Assembly: GCA_002778195.1 (NCBI GenBank)
Contig: PCDI01000010.1
Span: forward strand, 558,001 to 622,000
DNA length: 64,000 bases
Direction: 5' to 3'
From: Raffaelea ambrosiae
Lineage: Eukaryota > Ascomycota > Sordariomycetes > Ophiostomatales > Ophiostomataceae
In this document: piece by piece, positions 52,977 through 64,000 of the stretch
Position numbering within the stretch: position 1 is the first letter of the stretch
Layout: every line of letters begins with the position of its first letter
Made by a program: the position numbers and the translations under genes
The notes under the pieces: generated by a model
What the model was told of the DNA's origin: nothing
Seen by the model: only the letters and a program-made list of their open reading frames with translations
The model's database searches: none

Positions 52977-53999
52977 CTATTGGAGAAAAAAAGCCAATGC
53001 TGCGTCGACAAGGCCCTGCGGGTCTTCCTCCGGGACAAAGTGCCCACAGTTGAGCCCCGTCCCGCTCGCATTCTTGGCATACTGCTGCCAAACCTGCATC
53101 GGTCCCTGCGCCGGCTCGCCTGCTTGGGCCGCCTTGGCCTTGGCAGCGAGTCCAGCCTGGCCCCAGACCGCCAGCAGCGGCACCTCGATCCGATTGTTGC
53201 CCCGCAGTTCCTCTTCGTCCGTGGCCTTGTCCAGAAACGCTCCAGCCCGGTAGTCTTCGCAGGAGGCATGAATGCTTTCTGGGCGGCAAAAGGCCTCGCG
53301 ATACGCTTGCAGCGCCTCGGGGTCGAAGGTGTCCAAGTTCTTATGGGCCGTCCAGGAGGCAAGCGTGTGGTCCAGGTACATCTTGCCGCCCTCGGCTGCG
53401 CCAATCATATTTTCGGGGAACGGCTCCGGCTGGGCCAGGAACAGCCAGTGGTAGGTACGAAGGGCGGCGTCGCTGTTGCCGAACCCGCTGAACATGGCTG
53501 CGGTCGGGACAACGTCAACGATGACCACCTTTTCGACTGCCTCCGGGTGGTCGAACGCCATGCGGTATGCCACACGCGCGCCGCGGTCATGGCCCAGGGC
53601 CAGAAACTTGGCATAGCCCAGATGCTTCATAACGGCGACACAGTCCTGCGCCATTAGCCGCTTTGAGTAGCCGGAGCCATTCGTGCTGGGCACGGTCGAC
53701 GATGCGCCGTAGCCGCGGAGGTCCAAGAGAACAACGCTGAACTGGGGAGTCAACAACGGCACGATTTTGTGGAACTCGACATGGGTCTGGGGGTAGCCGT
53801 GGATAAGGAGAAGAGGCGGCTTGCCGGTGTCGAGCTTGGTGCGGACAAAGATGGAGGGACCATCCGGCGCCACCTGGACATGCTCGCGCGTGAATTCGGG
53901 GAAAAGGTCGGCTGCCATGCTGGTGATAGGAGGAGTTGACAATGCTGCTTTGGGAAATTTTGAAAAAGCTCGAGCTGATAAAGAGGTTGGAGCATACAA
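52977..53999 (-). CDS. Alpha/beta hydrolase, haloacetate-dehalogenase/epoxide-hydrolase type
   Basis: A 340-aa single-exon hydrolase. LLLIHGYPQTHVEF gives the oxyanion-hole region; the nucleophile is Asp, D138 in GHDRGARVAYRMA, with R139 and R142 placed as the carboxylate-binding arginines of fluoroacetate dehalogenase. D162 (VIVDVVPT) suits the acid and H320 (NCGHFVPEED) the base. H184-W185 (TYHWLFLAQPEPFPENMIG) and Y250 (CEDYRAGAF) occupy the positions of the halide pocket. The first 27 residues before MAADLFPEF resemble a mitochondrial presequence; 53918 is an alternative start. Known relatives defluorinate or dechlorinate haloacetates; actual substrate here is untested. Confidence 0.85.
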   Translation of the reverse strand: MYAPTSLSARAFSKFPKAALSTPPITSMAADLFPEFTREHVQVAPDGPSIFVRTKLDTGKPPLLLIHGYPQTHVEFHKIVPLLTPQFSVVLLDLRGYGASSTVPSTNGSGYSKRLMAQDCVAVMKHLGYAKFLALGHDRGARVAYRMAFDHPEAVEKVVIVDVVPTAAMFSGFGNSDAALRTYHWLFLAQPEPFPENMIGAAEGGKMYLDHTLASWTAHKNLDTFDPEALQAYREAFCRPESIHASCEDYRAGAFLDKATDEEELRGNNRIEVPLLAVWGQAGLAAKAKAAQAGEPAQGPMQVWQQYAKNASGTGLNCGHFVPEEDPQGLVDAALAFFLQ

Positions 54000-55171
54000 C
54001 CACAGCCAGTTCTTTCAGCCGTTCGCTGAAGCCGACTTGGATTGTTGATCGGCGCTTGTTGATGCGGGGCGAAAGCTGCTAAATTTGGTGATGTTTGGAG
54101 AGCCACTTAATTTCTTGGCATCCTTGCTCAACATTCGGCGTTTTGTTTATTCGCCTTCGATTTATTGCGTCTACGATAAGTTGTCAAACCCGCCCATCCT
54201 CGCTTCCAAACTCTGGCCATTCAGGACCTTGGCCACCTCATCGTAAGTACACAACAGTTGCACCAAACTGCAAGTTCCATTAGCTCCCATTTGTCTTAAT
54301 CCTTCCGAGAAACCTCGGCAACATGTCCACTTTTCAGTCCACAAGAAACAACGTATCTAGCAAAGCATACGTTAACACACGCACAACGAACCGAATCCAC
54401 ATTGGTAGTGCAGGCAGAATTTCAACTATTCTGAACTGACTTCGCTGAAGAGACGGGAGCGGGGTAGAGCTCTGAAATGTCTTCAACTCTCAGCTAGTCA
54501 AAGATGTTTTGGTCAGTTGATGTTCATGTTTCTGGGATTTTTCTTTGTTTCGATTGTTCTACGATGCATCCTAATTATATTTAAATATTTGTGTAGAATT
54601 TCAAAGTTGTAGTAGTCTATAGTTATGACCTCAATGACAAGCGACTACTCGAAATCCATACGCAGGTCCTTCTCATTAAGCTGTAACTGATCAGACGTAC
54701 AGAAATATTGTTGTTTGAAAGCTCCGGGAGAATAAATCAAAGCCAAAAAAAAAGTCAACGCAGGAATAGTGAAAGAAGGACGAGAGCCTGCTTACAAGGT
54801 GATTTCGCTGATCACGTGGAATGCCCCGTGATCCTCCGTTTTCGGGCCATTTCTGGGCAATGTGCCCGGCTGCGCCTCCCTTCAGATCGGACTCTCTCCA
54901 TGCGGACCCCCGGCAACTTCCAACACTATGCTGTTGGTTTTCGTAGATATTTTGAACACGCATCATATCTTTCCAAACCCTCAAATTTTGTCCATCGTGC
55001 TCTGTAACCCCCCCCCCCCCTTTTGCCACGTTCAACGGTGCGCCCGCCCTTTTCTCTCCAGCGGTATATTGGCGCTTCGTAGGGCTGATTAGCACCTCTT
55101 CGGCCCGCAACAAGCTCCACTAGCAAGACAAAGTGCGATAGCGGCACTGAAGCAAGAACAAGGCAGCAAAG
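54000..55171. other. Divergent promoter region, 1.2 kb
   Basis: Lies between the start codons of the two hydrolases, which are transcribed apart. Contains a C-run at 55009-55020. No coding or RNA feature is supported. Confidence 0.5.
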
Positions 55172-56089
55172 ATGCGTATCCTTTGCCTCCACGGGCGAGG
55201 CACCAGCGCCCTCATTTTCGAGTCGCAGACGAGTAAGTGGAGCGTGGCGCTACCGCCCTCGAGAAACAGGCAGCTAACCCCAAATCTCTGAAAAGCTTCT
55301 CTGCGCGCCAAACTCGACAAGTCCTACGAGTTCGACTTTGTGGATGCGCCCTTCACCTGCACGCCCGCTGCCGGCATCGACGTCTTCTACAACTCTGCGA
55401 ACTACGCCTGGTGGCCCGCTGCGACTGTCCAGGACATCCGCAACGCCCACCAATGGCTGGACAAATACCTCGCCGACCACGGGCCCTACGATGCCGTCAT
55501 GGGCTTCTCCCAGGGCTGCGCGCTGGCTAGCAGCTACCTGATGAGCCGAGCACACGACGCACGCAAGGCTGGGAAGCCCGTGCCGCCGCCGCCCTTCCAG
55601 GGCGTCATGCTAATCTGCGGCGGCCCCGCACTGGTCATGCTGTCGGAGGAGCTCGGCCTGCCAATCTCGGACAGGGCCCGCGACATTGACGTGCGCTCGG
55701 CCAAGGTCCTGCAGGAGAAGGCCGGGCGCGTCATGGAGCTGTTCAAGAACCCCCAACTTATCAAGCAGGGCCAGGGACTGTGGGACGACACGTCGGATCT
55801 GCTCCATACTCCGGGTGCCCCGGTGCCGGACGCGAGCGATGTCTACGGCATGGACTTTACGGCTTTCCCTCAAGAGGTCTTCCTTGACCTGCCTTCGGTG
55901 CACATCTACGGCGCCAAAGACCCAAGGCTTCCAAGCAGCCTGCAGCTGGCGCACTTTTTCACTGACCGGACGCTCTACGACCACGGTGGCGGCCACGACA
56001 TTCCCCGGACCAGTGCTACTTCCGTGAAACTGGCAGAGCTGATGACAGATCTGGCCAAGAAAATCGAAGCCAAGAAGCTGCAGGCATAA
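55172..56089 (+). CDS. FSH1-family serine hydrolase, two exons
   Basis: A 284-aa cytosolic alpha/beta hydrolase of the fungal FSH1 (family of serine hydrolases, DUF341) group. Exons are 55172-55232 and 55296-56089; the 63-nt intron (GTAAGT, GCTAACC branch) follows the start MRILCLHGRGTS. The catalytic Ser is S92 in GFSQGC, the Asp lies in YGAKDPRLP and the His in GGGHDIPR near the end. FVDAPFTCTPAAGID matches the family's conserved D-x-P segment. Fungal members act as thioesterase-like or ovarian-tumour-gene-2-like hydrolases, often in metabolite pathways; no partner cluster is seen here. Family call firm. Confidence 0.9.
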
Positions 56090-57780
56090 AACACCCCCCC
56101 AAGAAAAAACACGTTTCGCAAGGCCGGCGTAGAAATGCCGAGCTTGTGTGTCGTGCTACGTTCGTCAAGCTCGGCCTGGATGCGCAAAGCACGGTTGCTT
56201 AGGCTGCGAACGGCAAGGACATCCGAGACGTCGACGTGCTTCACGGGGAACTTATAGAATTCGGCAACTTTGGCCGAAGATAGAGTTTGTGTGTGTGACG
56301 GACACTGGCACCCTTCTTGGTTTTCAGTGCTTCTTTGGGGGTTCTTCATTGTTACGGTCTCGCTTTTCCTGGGCCGGTTTGCTTCATTTTCGACTCACAT
56401 TACATCATGGCATTGCATTGCAGGCATTACCAGGTACCTTTTTGGTAGAGCATGATAAACAGAATACTTGGACGAGCTGTATTGTCGTTCCTTCTCCAGA
56501 GTGCAGGATGCGGTCCCGTCATCACCTCATCGTAGACGCGGCTGCTGTTACGTTCCATGGACTCCAAACCCACTGCAGCACACGTCCCATATCACAGCGC
56601 AATTGATATTTCTGCCTGCTATTTGCTCCTTTTGATTTGCTTGGTTTACAACAAGCGGGGTTCAGCCGTTGTTCCTTCCTGCCTAAGCACAAAATGAAAT
56701 TCTCTAATTAGCAGCGCCGGAATGTGTTCTTCCTTGCTTCTCTCTTCTTGCGCAGGATTTGTTTCTTGCCATCCCTCGCCAGAGTTCCAGCCCTTGCCTT
56801 TTACTCAATGGCCCTGGATATGTGAGCCGCTTTTCCGTCCATGGTATCTAAAGCGCACCTGCAGACCAAGATTTCCGTCTTACGGAAACCAATACTCTTC
56901 GCTGCCTTCAGATGTCCTGAACTTGGTCTTTCTACAAAAATGATACCCTAGTCTTCAAGATTCCTGTCACGACAAGAGGACGCCGGGGTCTTTCCTGGCC
57001 AGACCCGGCTGCTGCCGTGAAGCATACACACGAGAGGGTGGACTAATAGCGACAATACCACCTATGAGGAGAATTGGGTTCTTGGCATCACACTCGTCGA
57101 CGGTATGGTAGCATGCAGAGGGCTTGCTTTCACCTCAAAATTCCTCCAATGCCCACAGTTGACAGTCCCAGTCTCAGTCTCCTGCAGGGGAGCGGATGAC
57201 GGGGAAATTTTATATTAAGGTCCCCCCAGCCTCCTAAGTCAAATTGATTTCTGACATTCAGCCGTATTTCGTGGTGGCTTTCATCCGCCGGCCTTATTTC
57301 CCATCGCCAGCAAATTAATTTAGCAGCTTGGAGAAGGACGAAAATTGCAGCTGCAAACACACAAATCGAGCCAGGGAGGCCAAACCTTTGTCAGAAGAGT
57401 CTCTGCCTCATCCTACGAGAGAGTAGCACGACCAGATCTTGGGACCACGATGCTGTCCCTGGCGAGATTATCCAAACAGGCTGCGGGACGCCGGCATGAG
57501 ATACACGTAACAGGACAAGAACCCCGAGAAAACAAGACCGATTTCTGCTCTCCACAGGAATTGCCACTTGTATCTGCATGTCTTTTAGACAAATGAAGAA
57601 CAGCCGCTCCATACAGCACGTACCCGATATCCCGTCCCTCGTCGTCCCCCGACGGTGCAGACAGGCTTTCCATATATATGTCCGCCCGTGTCAGTCGCCG
57701 TTGCCTTTGCCATTGTCCTTGTCGCTGTTCTGCCTCCAACCAGCCATCCAGAGCAGTTATCGTCCGACCAATCTGCCAAG
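56090..57780. other. Intergenic region, 1.7 kb
   Basis: Contains the FSH1-gene 3' flank and the promoter of the polysaccharide deacetylase, with pyrimidine-rich sequence just before its start. Frames are short and unsupported. Confidence 0.5.
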
Positions 57781-60630
57781 ATGCTTGCGAAACAGCTCCT
57801 GACCGCGCTTTTTGCGGCTGCTGCCAGCGCAGCCACCTGCAACAGGGATCTCGTCATCGACAACTTTGCCAACTTTGCCAATGCTGTCAACAACCTGAAC
57901 GACGCTACCAGTGGTAAGTGATCTGTACACCCGAGAGCCGCAAAGCTCTGGGAAACCATGAAGCTGACACTGCTCGCTCCTGCTAGACGACCAGTCCATG
58001 TCCGGCATCGTCGCCCAGAATGGGGTTCTGCGGTTCACGCCCAAAGACGTCAACTCGTACTTCTACGAAAGCTTCCCATGTGTTCAGGCAAAGAGCCAGG
58101 GGTACGGTGGTCTGCAGTTCACCATTACGTATCCCGCTGGAGCCGAGTTCACGCTCGAGGCCCAGTCCAAGGCCAACTGCGGTGCCGCCACCTACTCGAG
58201 CGAGTGGTTCACCATCTCGGGCCTCTCGGGCACGCAGCAAGTGGTCACGCTCGATCTGAACGTCTACGGGACGTCCAACCTCGATGGCCTTGTCGGCTTC
58301 GTCTTTGCTAGTTTCAACAAGGTGGGCGAGTACACCCTGAGCGATCTCAAGTTTGTGTGCCGCAACCTGGACGCAAGGAGTGAACAAGGTGAGTTTCGAG
58401 AGGATCTCCTTTTTTTTTTCTTTTTCTTTTTTAGCTTTCGTCGGACACAAAACTAACTGTTCTAGAGCCACCCGAATTTCTTCCTAATTCTGCTTCGTCG
58501 GCGGCGCTTGTCCAGGACTTGCCATCCGAGCCTCGCAACAAGCGGGATCAAGCGTCGCCGCCTTCTTCTCGGCAGTCCATGTTGTCTTTGTCTCGCTCTT
58601 CTTCTACCACTCTGTTTGCTTTTTCGTCTTCTCTGGCCAAGCCTAATTATTCTCATTCTGAATTTACGCGTGTTACCCGCAAGCTTGTCTCTTCTTCATT
58701 TTCAGACTCTTCGTCCCTCGCTGCTTCTCGTACGGCGAATCCCTCTTTGGGTACGCCATCCCATTCTGTCCAAACCACCATGACAATCCCCCATTCCTCG
58801 CCTCCTCCTCCCAGGCCCACCGGCAAGGCGGCCAACCTCGAGCTGCTACGACGGGCCATGGGAGCCTCCTCCACAACGACAAGGCGACCAATCATTAGCA
58901 CGACTACGTACATGCCCAAGCCATCGTCGTTGGCCGAATGCTCCGATTTGCTCATTGACGACTGGGAGTCCCAGTCGCGTCTCACCTTTTTGTATTACAA
59001 TTCCATGTACCAGCCGTCCAGTGATGACGGAACCATGAAGTCCATCACGGTCCACAACGACAACACGGTCACCATCACACCCCAGAGCACAGATTCCTAC
59101 TTTTACAGCCAGATGCCTTGTGTCGACACCAAGGACATGTATGGGGGCATATCCATGAGGGTCAAGGCTGCGCCGGGGACGGTCTTTTCCATCCAGCTGG
59201 CCTCTACCGACAATTGCGGCAGTGGAAACTTCACCAAGACCCAGACTTGGTCCACGCAGGACCTTGGCTGGCGCTTCGATGGGTCGTTCAAGAGCTACTA
59301 TTTCCCCCTCACCAGGTACGCGCAGGTGGATCCCGTCAAGGTGTCGATGATCTACTTCTCGTCCCTGACCGGGAGCATGACGCTGGGTCCCATGGCCTTC
59401 TACTGCGGCAACCAGCCAAGCGACTACCGGGCCCCGTCGCACCCCGTCAACCAGCAAGACCAATACGAGATACCCGCACCGGCCAGCTCCGAGGGCACCC
59501 TGCTCATCGACCGCTTTGACAACCACGACCAGAATGCGCTGAACCAGTGGCATGGCTGCGACGAGGACTGCGTGACGGCGCAGTTCACCACCGACGGGGT
59601 GGTTCTGCAGACCAACGACTCGGACCTCGCGTGGTACTCCTCCCTGGCCGATAAGTGCGCCGACATCACGGCGTTTGCCAACTCGTATCTGCACATCCCC
59701 TACAGTGGGAGCAACCAGTTTACGATTTCGCTGCAGCAGGCCAACCAGGACTGCAACCCGGACGTGGCACCCTATCCGGAGACGTGGGACTCGGTGGAGG
59801 CAGCGCGCTACGCCTCGGACACGGACATCTACGTGCCCATTGCGCACTTCAACATCGACCTGGGCCGCGCCACGACGTTTGCCTTCAAGGGGTTCTACAC
59901 GACCCAGACCACGACGCTCCATTCGGTGGAAATCGTGCCCAGCGTGCCGGCCGGCTTCGAGATGCCCAACAAGCTGCCGTCGGGCAACCTGGTGTTTGCG
60001 TGCAAGCGGCCCAACTCGTTTGCCTTTGCGATTGACGACGGCGACCCGGTGCTGGCGCAGGAGGTCATGGAGATTGTCAAGTCGGAGAACATTGTGGTGA
60101 CTTTCTTCACCGTGGGCCTGCCGCTGGAAGACCCGTCGACCAACCTCTCGGCCGTCTACCTGGACATGCAGGCCCGCGGCCACCAGATCGCGCTGCACTC
60201 GTTTACGCACCCCAAGATGGAGGGCCTCGCCGACTACGCCGCCATCGACTGGGAGTACAACAACGACGTCGCGGCCGTGGTCAGGACGTTCAGCGGCATG
60301 CACACGCCCTACTTCCGGCCGCCGTTTGGCACCGAGGGCGCGCGCATGCGGCAGCGGCTGGCCTTGGCGCTCAACGTGACCGATCCCTACGTGGTGATGT
60401 GGAGCGTCGATGTCGAGGACTGGAAATGGGGCCTGTCGGACACGCCCGAGAAGCAGCTGGACGCCTTCAAGCGGGACCTGGCCAAGGGCGGCAACCTGGT
60501 GGTGATGCACTACCTGTACCCGAACACGGTCAAGTATCTGCGCCAGTTTATCCGCCTGGCCAAGGCCACGGGCAAGCAGCTCATGCGTGTCGACCAGTGC
60601 ATGATGGACCCCAGGGCACCACCATTGTGA
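57781..60630 (+). CDS. Secreted NodB polysaccharide deacetylase with three beta-sandwich-like modules
   Basis: Exons 57781-57913, 57987-58388 and 58466-60630 give 899 aa. A signal peptide (MLAKQLLTALFAAAASA) is followed by module 1 (LVIDNFANF...LKFVC), a Ser/Pro/Thr-rich linker (about 180-290), module 2 (LLIDDWESQ...MAFYCG), module 3 (LLIDRFDNH...LVFACK) and a C-terminal NodB domain. The modules share the L-(V/L)-I-D start, SYFYxxxPCV and a closing Cys in modules 1 and 2. NodB motifs are IDDG (D702/D703), HSFTH (H756, H760), YFRPPFG (795-800), VDVEDW (D827-W831) and VVMHYL. It should de-N-acetylate chitin or another wall polymer; chitin specificity is not proven. Splice joins NDATS|DDQS and SEQ|EPPEF keep frame. 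Confidence 0.92.
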
Positions 60631-63277
60631 AGGCCAAGAAAGACAGAGGGGTTGGGAAACACAGCATCTTTTTTAATCTGGTTGTACAACAGTAGGGGGG
60701 AGGGGGGAGACAAACAATTCAAAATTGGACGAACGCCAACAACACAAGGGATCAAGGACAGAAAACAATTGTTCGCGGCCAAAACAAACAAAAAGTAACG
60801 CATATTATGAACGAGGCAAAAGTTTAGGGACACACACGGTACACAATAAAATTGATTCAAAGACAAAGAAAGAAAGGCAAATAAATGGCCAGAGACAAGG
60901 TGACAAAATTAGGAAGATCTACTCCCTGTGTGTTTTATTCAGTTTTCATCTTCGACTTCGACGCCCATCTAAAAGTCAATGCCAACTACTGCAAAGCAGA
61001 GTAAGGCAAGGTGGGAAGCAACCACACAAGTCGGCCACACAAGGGATGTACATAGTACCTTTTCTTTCACCCCGCATGACACTCCTCTGTCTATACTTTA
61101 GAAGTAGACTGAGTAGACTTTGGCGCTTGATCTAGACCGCCTCAGACTCTGGCCCAGCGTGGTAAGACAAACGAGGGAATGACCACGCGTGCAATAGAAT
61201 CGGGCCTAGAGTGACAGAAGCCGTCTGGAACAGTTCATCTGCTATCAGAGACATGTTCATGTGGCATGACAGGTGAGGAGGCAAATGACAACACTTTGAG
61301 GGGAGGGATTAGTTGTACAGAGGGCAAGGCTGTCTTACTTTCGGTTCGTGGCACCGTGGCTGGTGCTGGGGGTAGTCTTACGGAACGTCCACGGGGTCCG
61401 CGAAGCGAAAATGGCACGGGAAAGAAAAAGGATAGCAGAGCAAAGCCTGCACTCTCATCGAAAGCCTTGGTCAAAGTCGATAAGACGGCGCCGCAACTGC
61501 CACATGCGGGACTGGAAAGATTTGGGATTTTGAGATACTGTCTACCGTTGAAACGTCAAAACTGAAACAACACAACTAGCGTGTGTGTGACAAAAGACTA
61601 CGCACAAAAAGGATCGATGGTGAGGTATTTCACTTTCACGGACGATCGTCTTGGCCAGCTGTGGATTGAGGGTCAAGTGTAAAATAACGTGTTCAGATAG
61701 AGTTCTTTACCCGTTGAATGTGAGTAAATACACAAGGGCCGAGAGCAAGGAAAGAAGGCGGGAAAAGGATAAGAAAAATAAATATACGGGAAATAAGAAA
61801 AAAAAGTCTTTCAAATTACGGCCAAATATCCATGGCGAGGCTCTGCCTGATTTTTGTGGCTCCAACTAAATTTAGCCCCCCAAGATACGGGTCGCATAAA
61901 TGGCGGCCACCCTCCCACTGGAACGGCTGGGACAAGACCATGGCGGCGCAGCAACGGGCAGAACCCTTTTCTTTTCTTTTCTTTTTCTTTGCCTGACAAT
62001 CTGTTTACCCCCTGCTCTTGAACTGAAGTTGCCGATGTCGCAGGGTGGCCATCATGCAAGGAAAGGGGAGGAGGAGGTCAGTTTAAAAGAGAAAAATAAG
62101 AGCTTGCATGAGGCCACAACTAAAATGACGGGGAGAACAAACAAAAATGCAGGCAGCTTGTCAGACCAGACAACGGTCTGTCTCATGTAGCAGGAGTAGT
62201 GGTACGATGGCATTCAGCAAATGTAAAGAAAAAAGAAAAAAGACAACGCCCGACCATCGTCGATGCCGTGCAACTTTCTCCAGAAGAGAGCCAACACAGG
62301 GCCGACATACCAAGAGAACGAGATAAAGGAAGAAATGTGGCAGCCTAGCCAGACCCCTGCCAAAAGATTGATACACATGGATCAGGCTCTGGGGTGTGCG
62401 GTGAACCCCCCCAACAGACCACCGACATATGCAGCTCAAGTTTAGGCCAATAAGAGTTGCGTCTGCGCCATGCACCCTGCGAGGTCGACTAATACGATGA
62501 GACCACGGCTCCCAAGGTGTAAATGCTTCTGCCTGCAGATCACAACCACCACCAGGTGGCCGCTGAAATGGGCCGCTTTTGAGAAACCATCGAGGTTCCG
62601 GGAGCCAGTGGGATGCTTGGAGATTAGAAAACGCCGCCCCCTTTGCCTTTCGACTGCATGCAGGATCACGAATCTGGTGGTGTGCCCAGCTTGTCTGATT
62701 TCTTGTGTGTTTGTGTGTCTGTGTACCCTGTTGTTGTGTCGCGATGTCGGCATGCCTCGTCCTCCTGATGGAGCCAAGAGATTACGAGAATGAGAAAGGA
62801 GGTTCGGCTCATCGCTTTGACTGGTCCCCAACAAGTCATGGCTTTTTTTTTTTCTTTCTTTTTTTTCAAACGTCTACGTGGGCCGATGAAGAGTCGACAT
62901 TGGGGGCCGGGATGGCAGCCCAACACATGTTGCCATAGTCCGACTCTACTGAATGAGATGCCATGGCACAGACGAGGGAACATCAACGGGGGTTGCCCTC
63001 GCAGGAAGGACTTACCACATGATATGCCTGCATTGCACTGCAACCAGACCATAAAATCCCGCTCCAGGCAGAATACTATTTTTTTCTCTCTTTCCCTCCC
63101 CGTGCTCGTTGTCCTTCCCTTCTTTCCTGGCCAAGACCCCCGACGCCCGGCAGGACGCCTTAGTAGATTTCCCTATCCATGCAACCCAATTTATTAAAGC
63201 TGTTTTTGTTTATTTTTTCCTGCACTTTCTGCACTTTCTCCTCGAGCATTTGCATGCGCCTTTGTCTTTGAAGCACC
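60631..63277. other. Long intergenic region, 2.6 kb
   Basis: No convincing coding frame. Pyrimidine and purine low-complexity tracts recur (61975-61990, 62828-62850). It may include a long 5' leader and promoter for the next gene. No RNA gene is recognised. Confidence 0.5.
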
Positions 63278-64000
63278 ATGGCCTCGAGCAACGGGAGAAG
63301 CGGCGATGCTGCCGTCCCTGGCATTGGACAGACTGCCAACATCGGCCACGCTCACTTTGGAGGCCAGCCACAACCGCAGTGGAATGCCGACAACAATGGA
63401 ATCAGCAACAACAACAAAACCAGCCATAACATGGGGAACGAAACTGGCCATGGCAAGGCCAACAGCCAGCACAGGCCCTGGCGTATGAACCAGAGCGTGA
63501 GTCCCATTCGTACCAGAAGCCCCAGCAGTGGGGAGGACAGCGACGCCAGCAGCCATGGTATCGGCTCCAAACGATCCCGTCGTCGCCGCTCCTACTCCCC
63601 CAACACCTCCAGGTCCTGGGGAAGTCGTCGCCACAGCCGCGGCCGGCGGCGGTCCCCGGATAGCACGGATGACACCAGCGACGATGAAGAAGATGGCAGG
63701 AGCGTGGCCGCTTCCCATGACAAGAGGACGTTGCCTCGACAGCCGACGCCGGGCCCTTTTCTTCCTCGTCGTCTTGACAATGACAGTGGTTACGAAGACG
63801 ACGAGGGCGACGAAGACGTCGAGGACGAAGACGGCAACTTTGGCCGCAGCTGGCATCGCGACGAGAGTCCTGACAGCCGTCATCGCCGGCGTCGTCGCTC
63901 TGTGTCACGCCGGCCGGGCATGCGAAACCGCGGCCGCCAGAACAGCAATGCCACCAATGCCACCGCCACCAACAAACATGGTCGCAGTGCCAGTAGGCGG
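63278..64000 (+). CDS. Start of a disordered Arg/Ser-rich acidic protein, truncated by window edge
   Basis: From ATG in ACCATGG context (63278) the frame is open for 241 codons to the last base. The sequence is low-complexity: Asn/Gln/His-rich start (NNNKTSHNMGNETGHG), RS/SR clusters (RSRRRRSYSP, SRGRRRSP, DSRHRRRRRSVSRRP), and acidic blocks (DDTSDDEEDG, YEDDEGDEDVEDEDG). Such composition is common in nuclear RNA-binding or chromatin proteins, but there is no domain in the visible part. The codon pattern and lack of stops support a real gene; product identity is unknown. Confidence 0.65.
   Translation, partial: MASSNGRSGDAAVPGIGQTANIGHAHFGGQPQPQWNADNNGISNNNKTSHNMGNETGHGKANSQHRPWRMNQSVSPIRTRSPSSGEDSDASSHGIGSKRSRRRRSYSPNTSRSWGSRRHSRGRRRSPDSTDDTSDDEEDGRSVAASHDKRTLPRQPTPGPFLPRRLDNDSGYEDDEGDEDVEDEDGNFGRSWHRDESPDSRHRRRRRSVSRRPGMRNRGRQNSNATNATATNKHGRSASRR

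Noticed and set aside
58846..60510. 554-codon open frame antisense to the deacetylase
   Set aside because: Opposite strand has five NodB motifs; this frame has no recognisable feature.
1..64000. CRISPR array, rRNA or bacterial operon structure
   Set aside because: No regularly spaced repeats, no rRNA sequence, and the genes have spliceosomal introns.

Overview
The window is nuclear DNA of a filamentous ascomycete (Pezizomycotina, most likely a Sordariomycete). Evidence: GC-rich genes with short introns (about 47-171 nt) carrying GT...CTAAC/CTGAC...AG signals, a HET-domain gene, a Zn2Cys6 regulator, NodB and FSH1 hydrolases, and two long AT-rich blocks in which CA/TG are nearly absent and TA dominates, the signature of repeat-induced point mutation (RIP). 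I cannot name the species. Gene models below were built by hand from splice signals and reading-frame continuity; none was checked by alignment.

Layout. 0-2 kb: the tRNA CCA-adding enzyme. 3.6-30.2 kb: an accessory metabolic region with a TauD-type dioxygenase, a secreted isochorismatase-like hydrolase, an MFS sugar-type transporter, an aldehyde dehydrogenase, a DHA2-type exporter, a six-exon amidase, a HET-domain protein, an NCS1 permease divergent from a 2OG-Fe(II) oxygenase, an FAD aromatic hydroxylase, a short-chain dehydrogenase missing its central segment, and a Zn2Cys6 regulator. Uptake, hydrolysis, hydroxylation, aldehyde oxidation and local regulation fit scavenging of nitrogen or aromatic compounds, but there is no PKS/NRPS core and the shared pathway is inference.

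30.6-52.6 kb: a mobile-element-rich block. An old RIP-degraded AT-rich relic contains a 661-bp foldback element with TA duplications and is split by a young, GC-rich 8.3-kb Ty3/gypsy chromovirus (35676-43997) with identical 380-bp LTRs and a CGAGG target duplication. The chromovirus has a gag with one nonsense codon, an A-AAA-AAC slippery site at the gag/pol junction, an open pol ending in a chromodomain, a possible self-primer site, and an extra spliced gene on the opposite strand between pol and the 3' LTR. To the right lie a small gene resembling LuxI/FeeM acyl-homoserine-lactone or N-acyl-amino-acid synthases, very unexpected in a fungus, a frameshifted 3' fragment of another gene, and an intact COX10. 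A solo-LTR-like sequence and a second RIP block (49.6-52.5 kb) follow.

53-64 kb: ordinary genome again, with a haloacetate-dehalogenase-like alpha/beta hydrolase, an FSH1-type serine hydrolase, a secreted NodB polysaccharide deacetylase with three beta-sandwich-like modules, and the start of a disordered Arg/Ser-rich protein that runs off the right edge.
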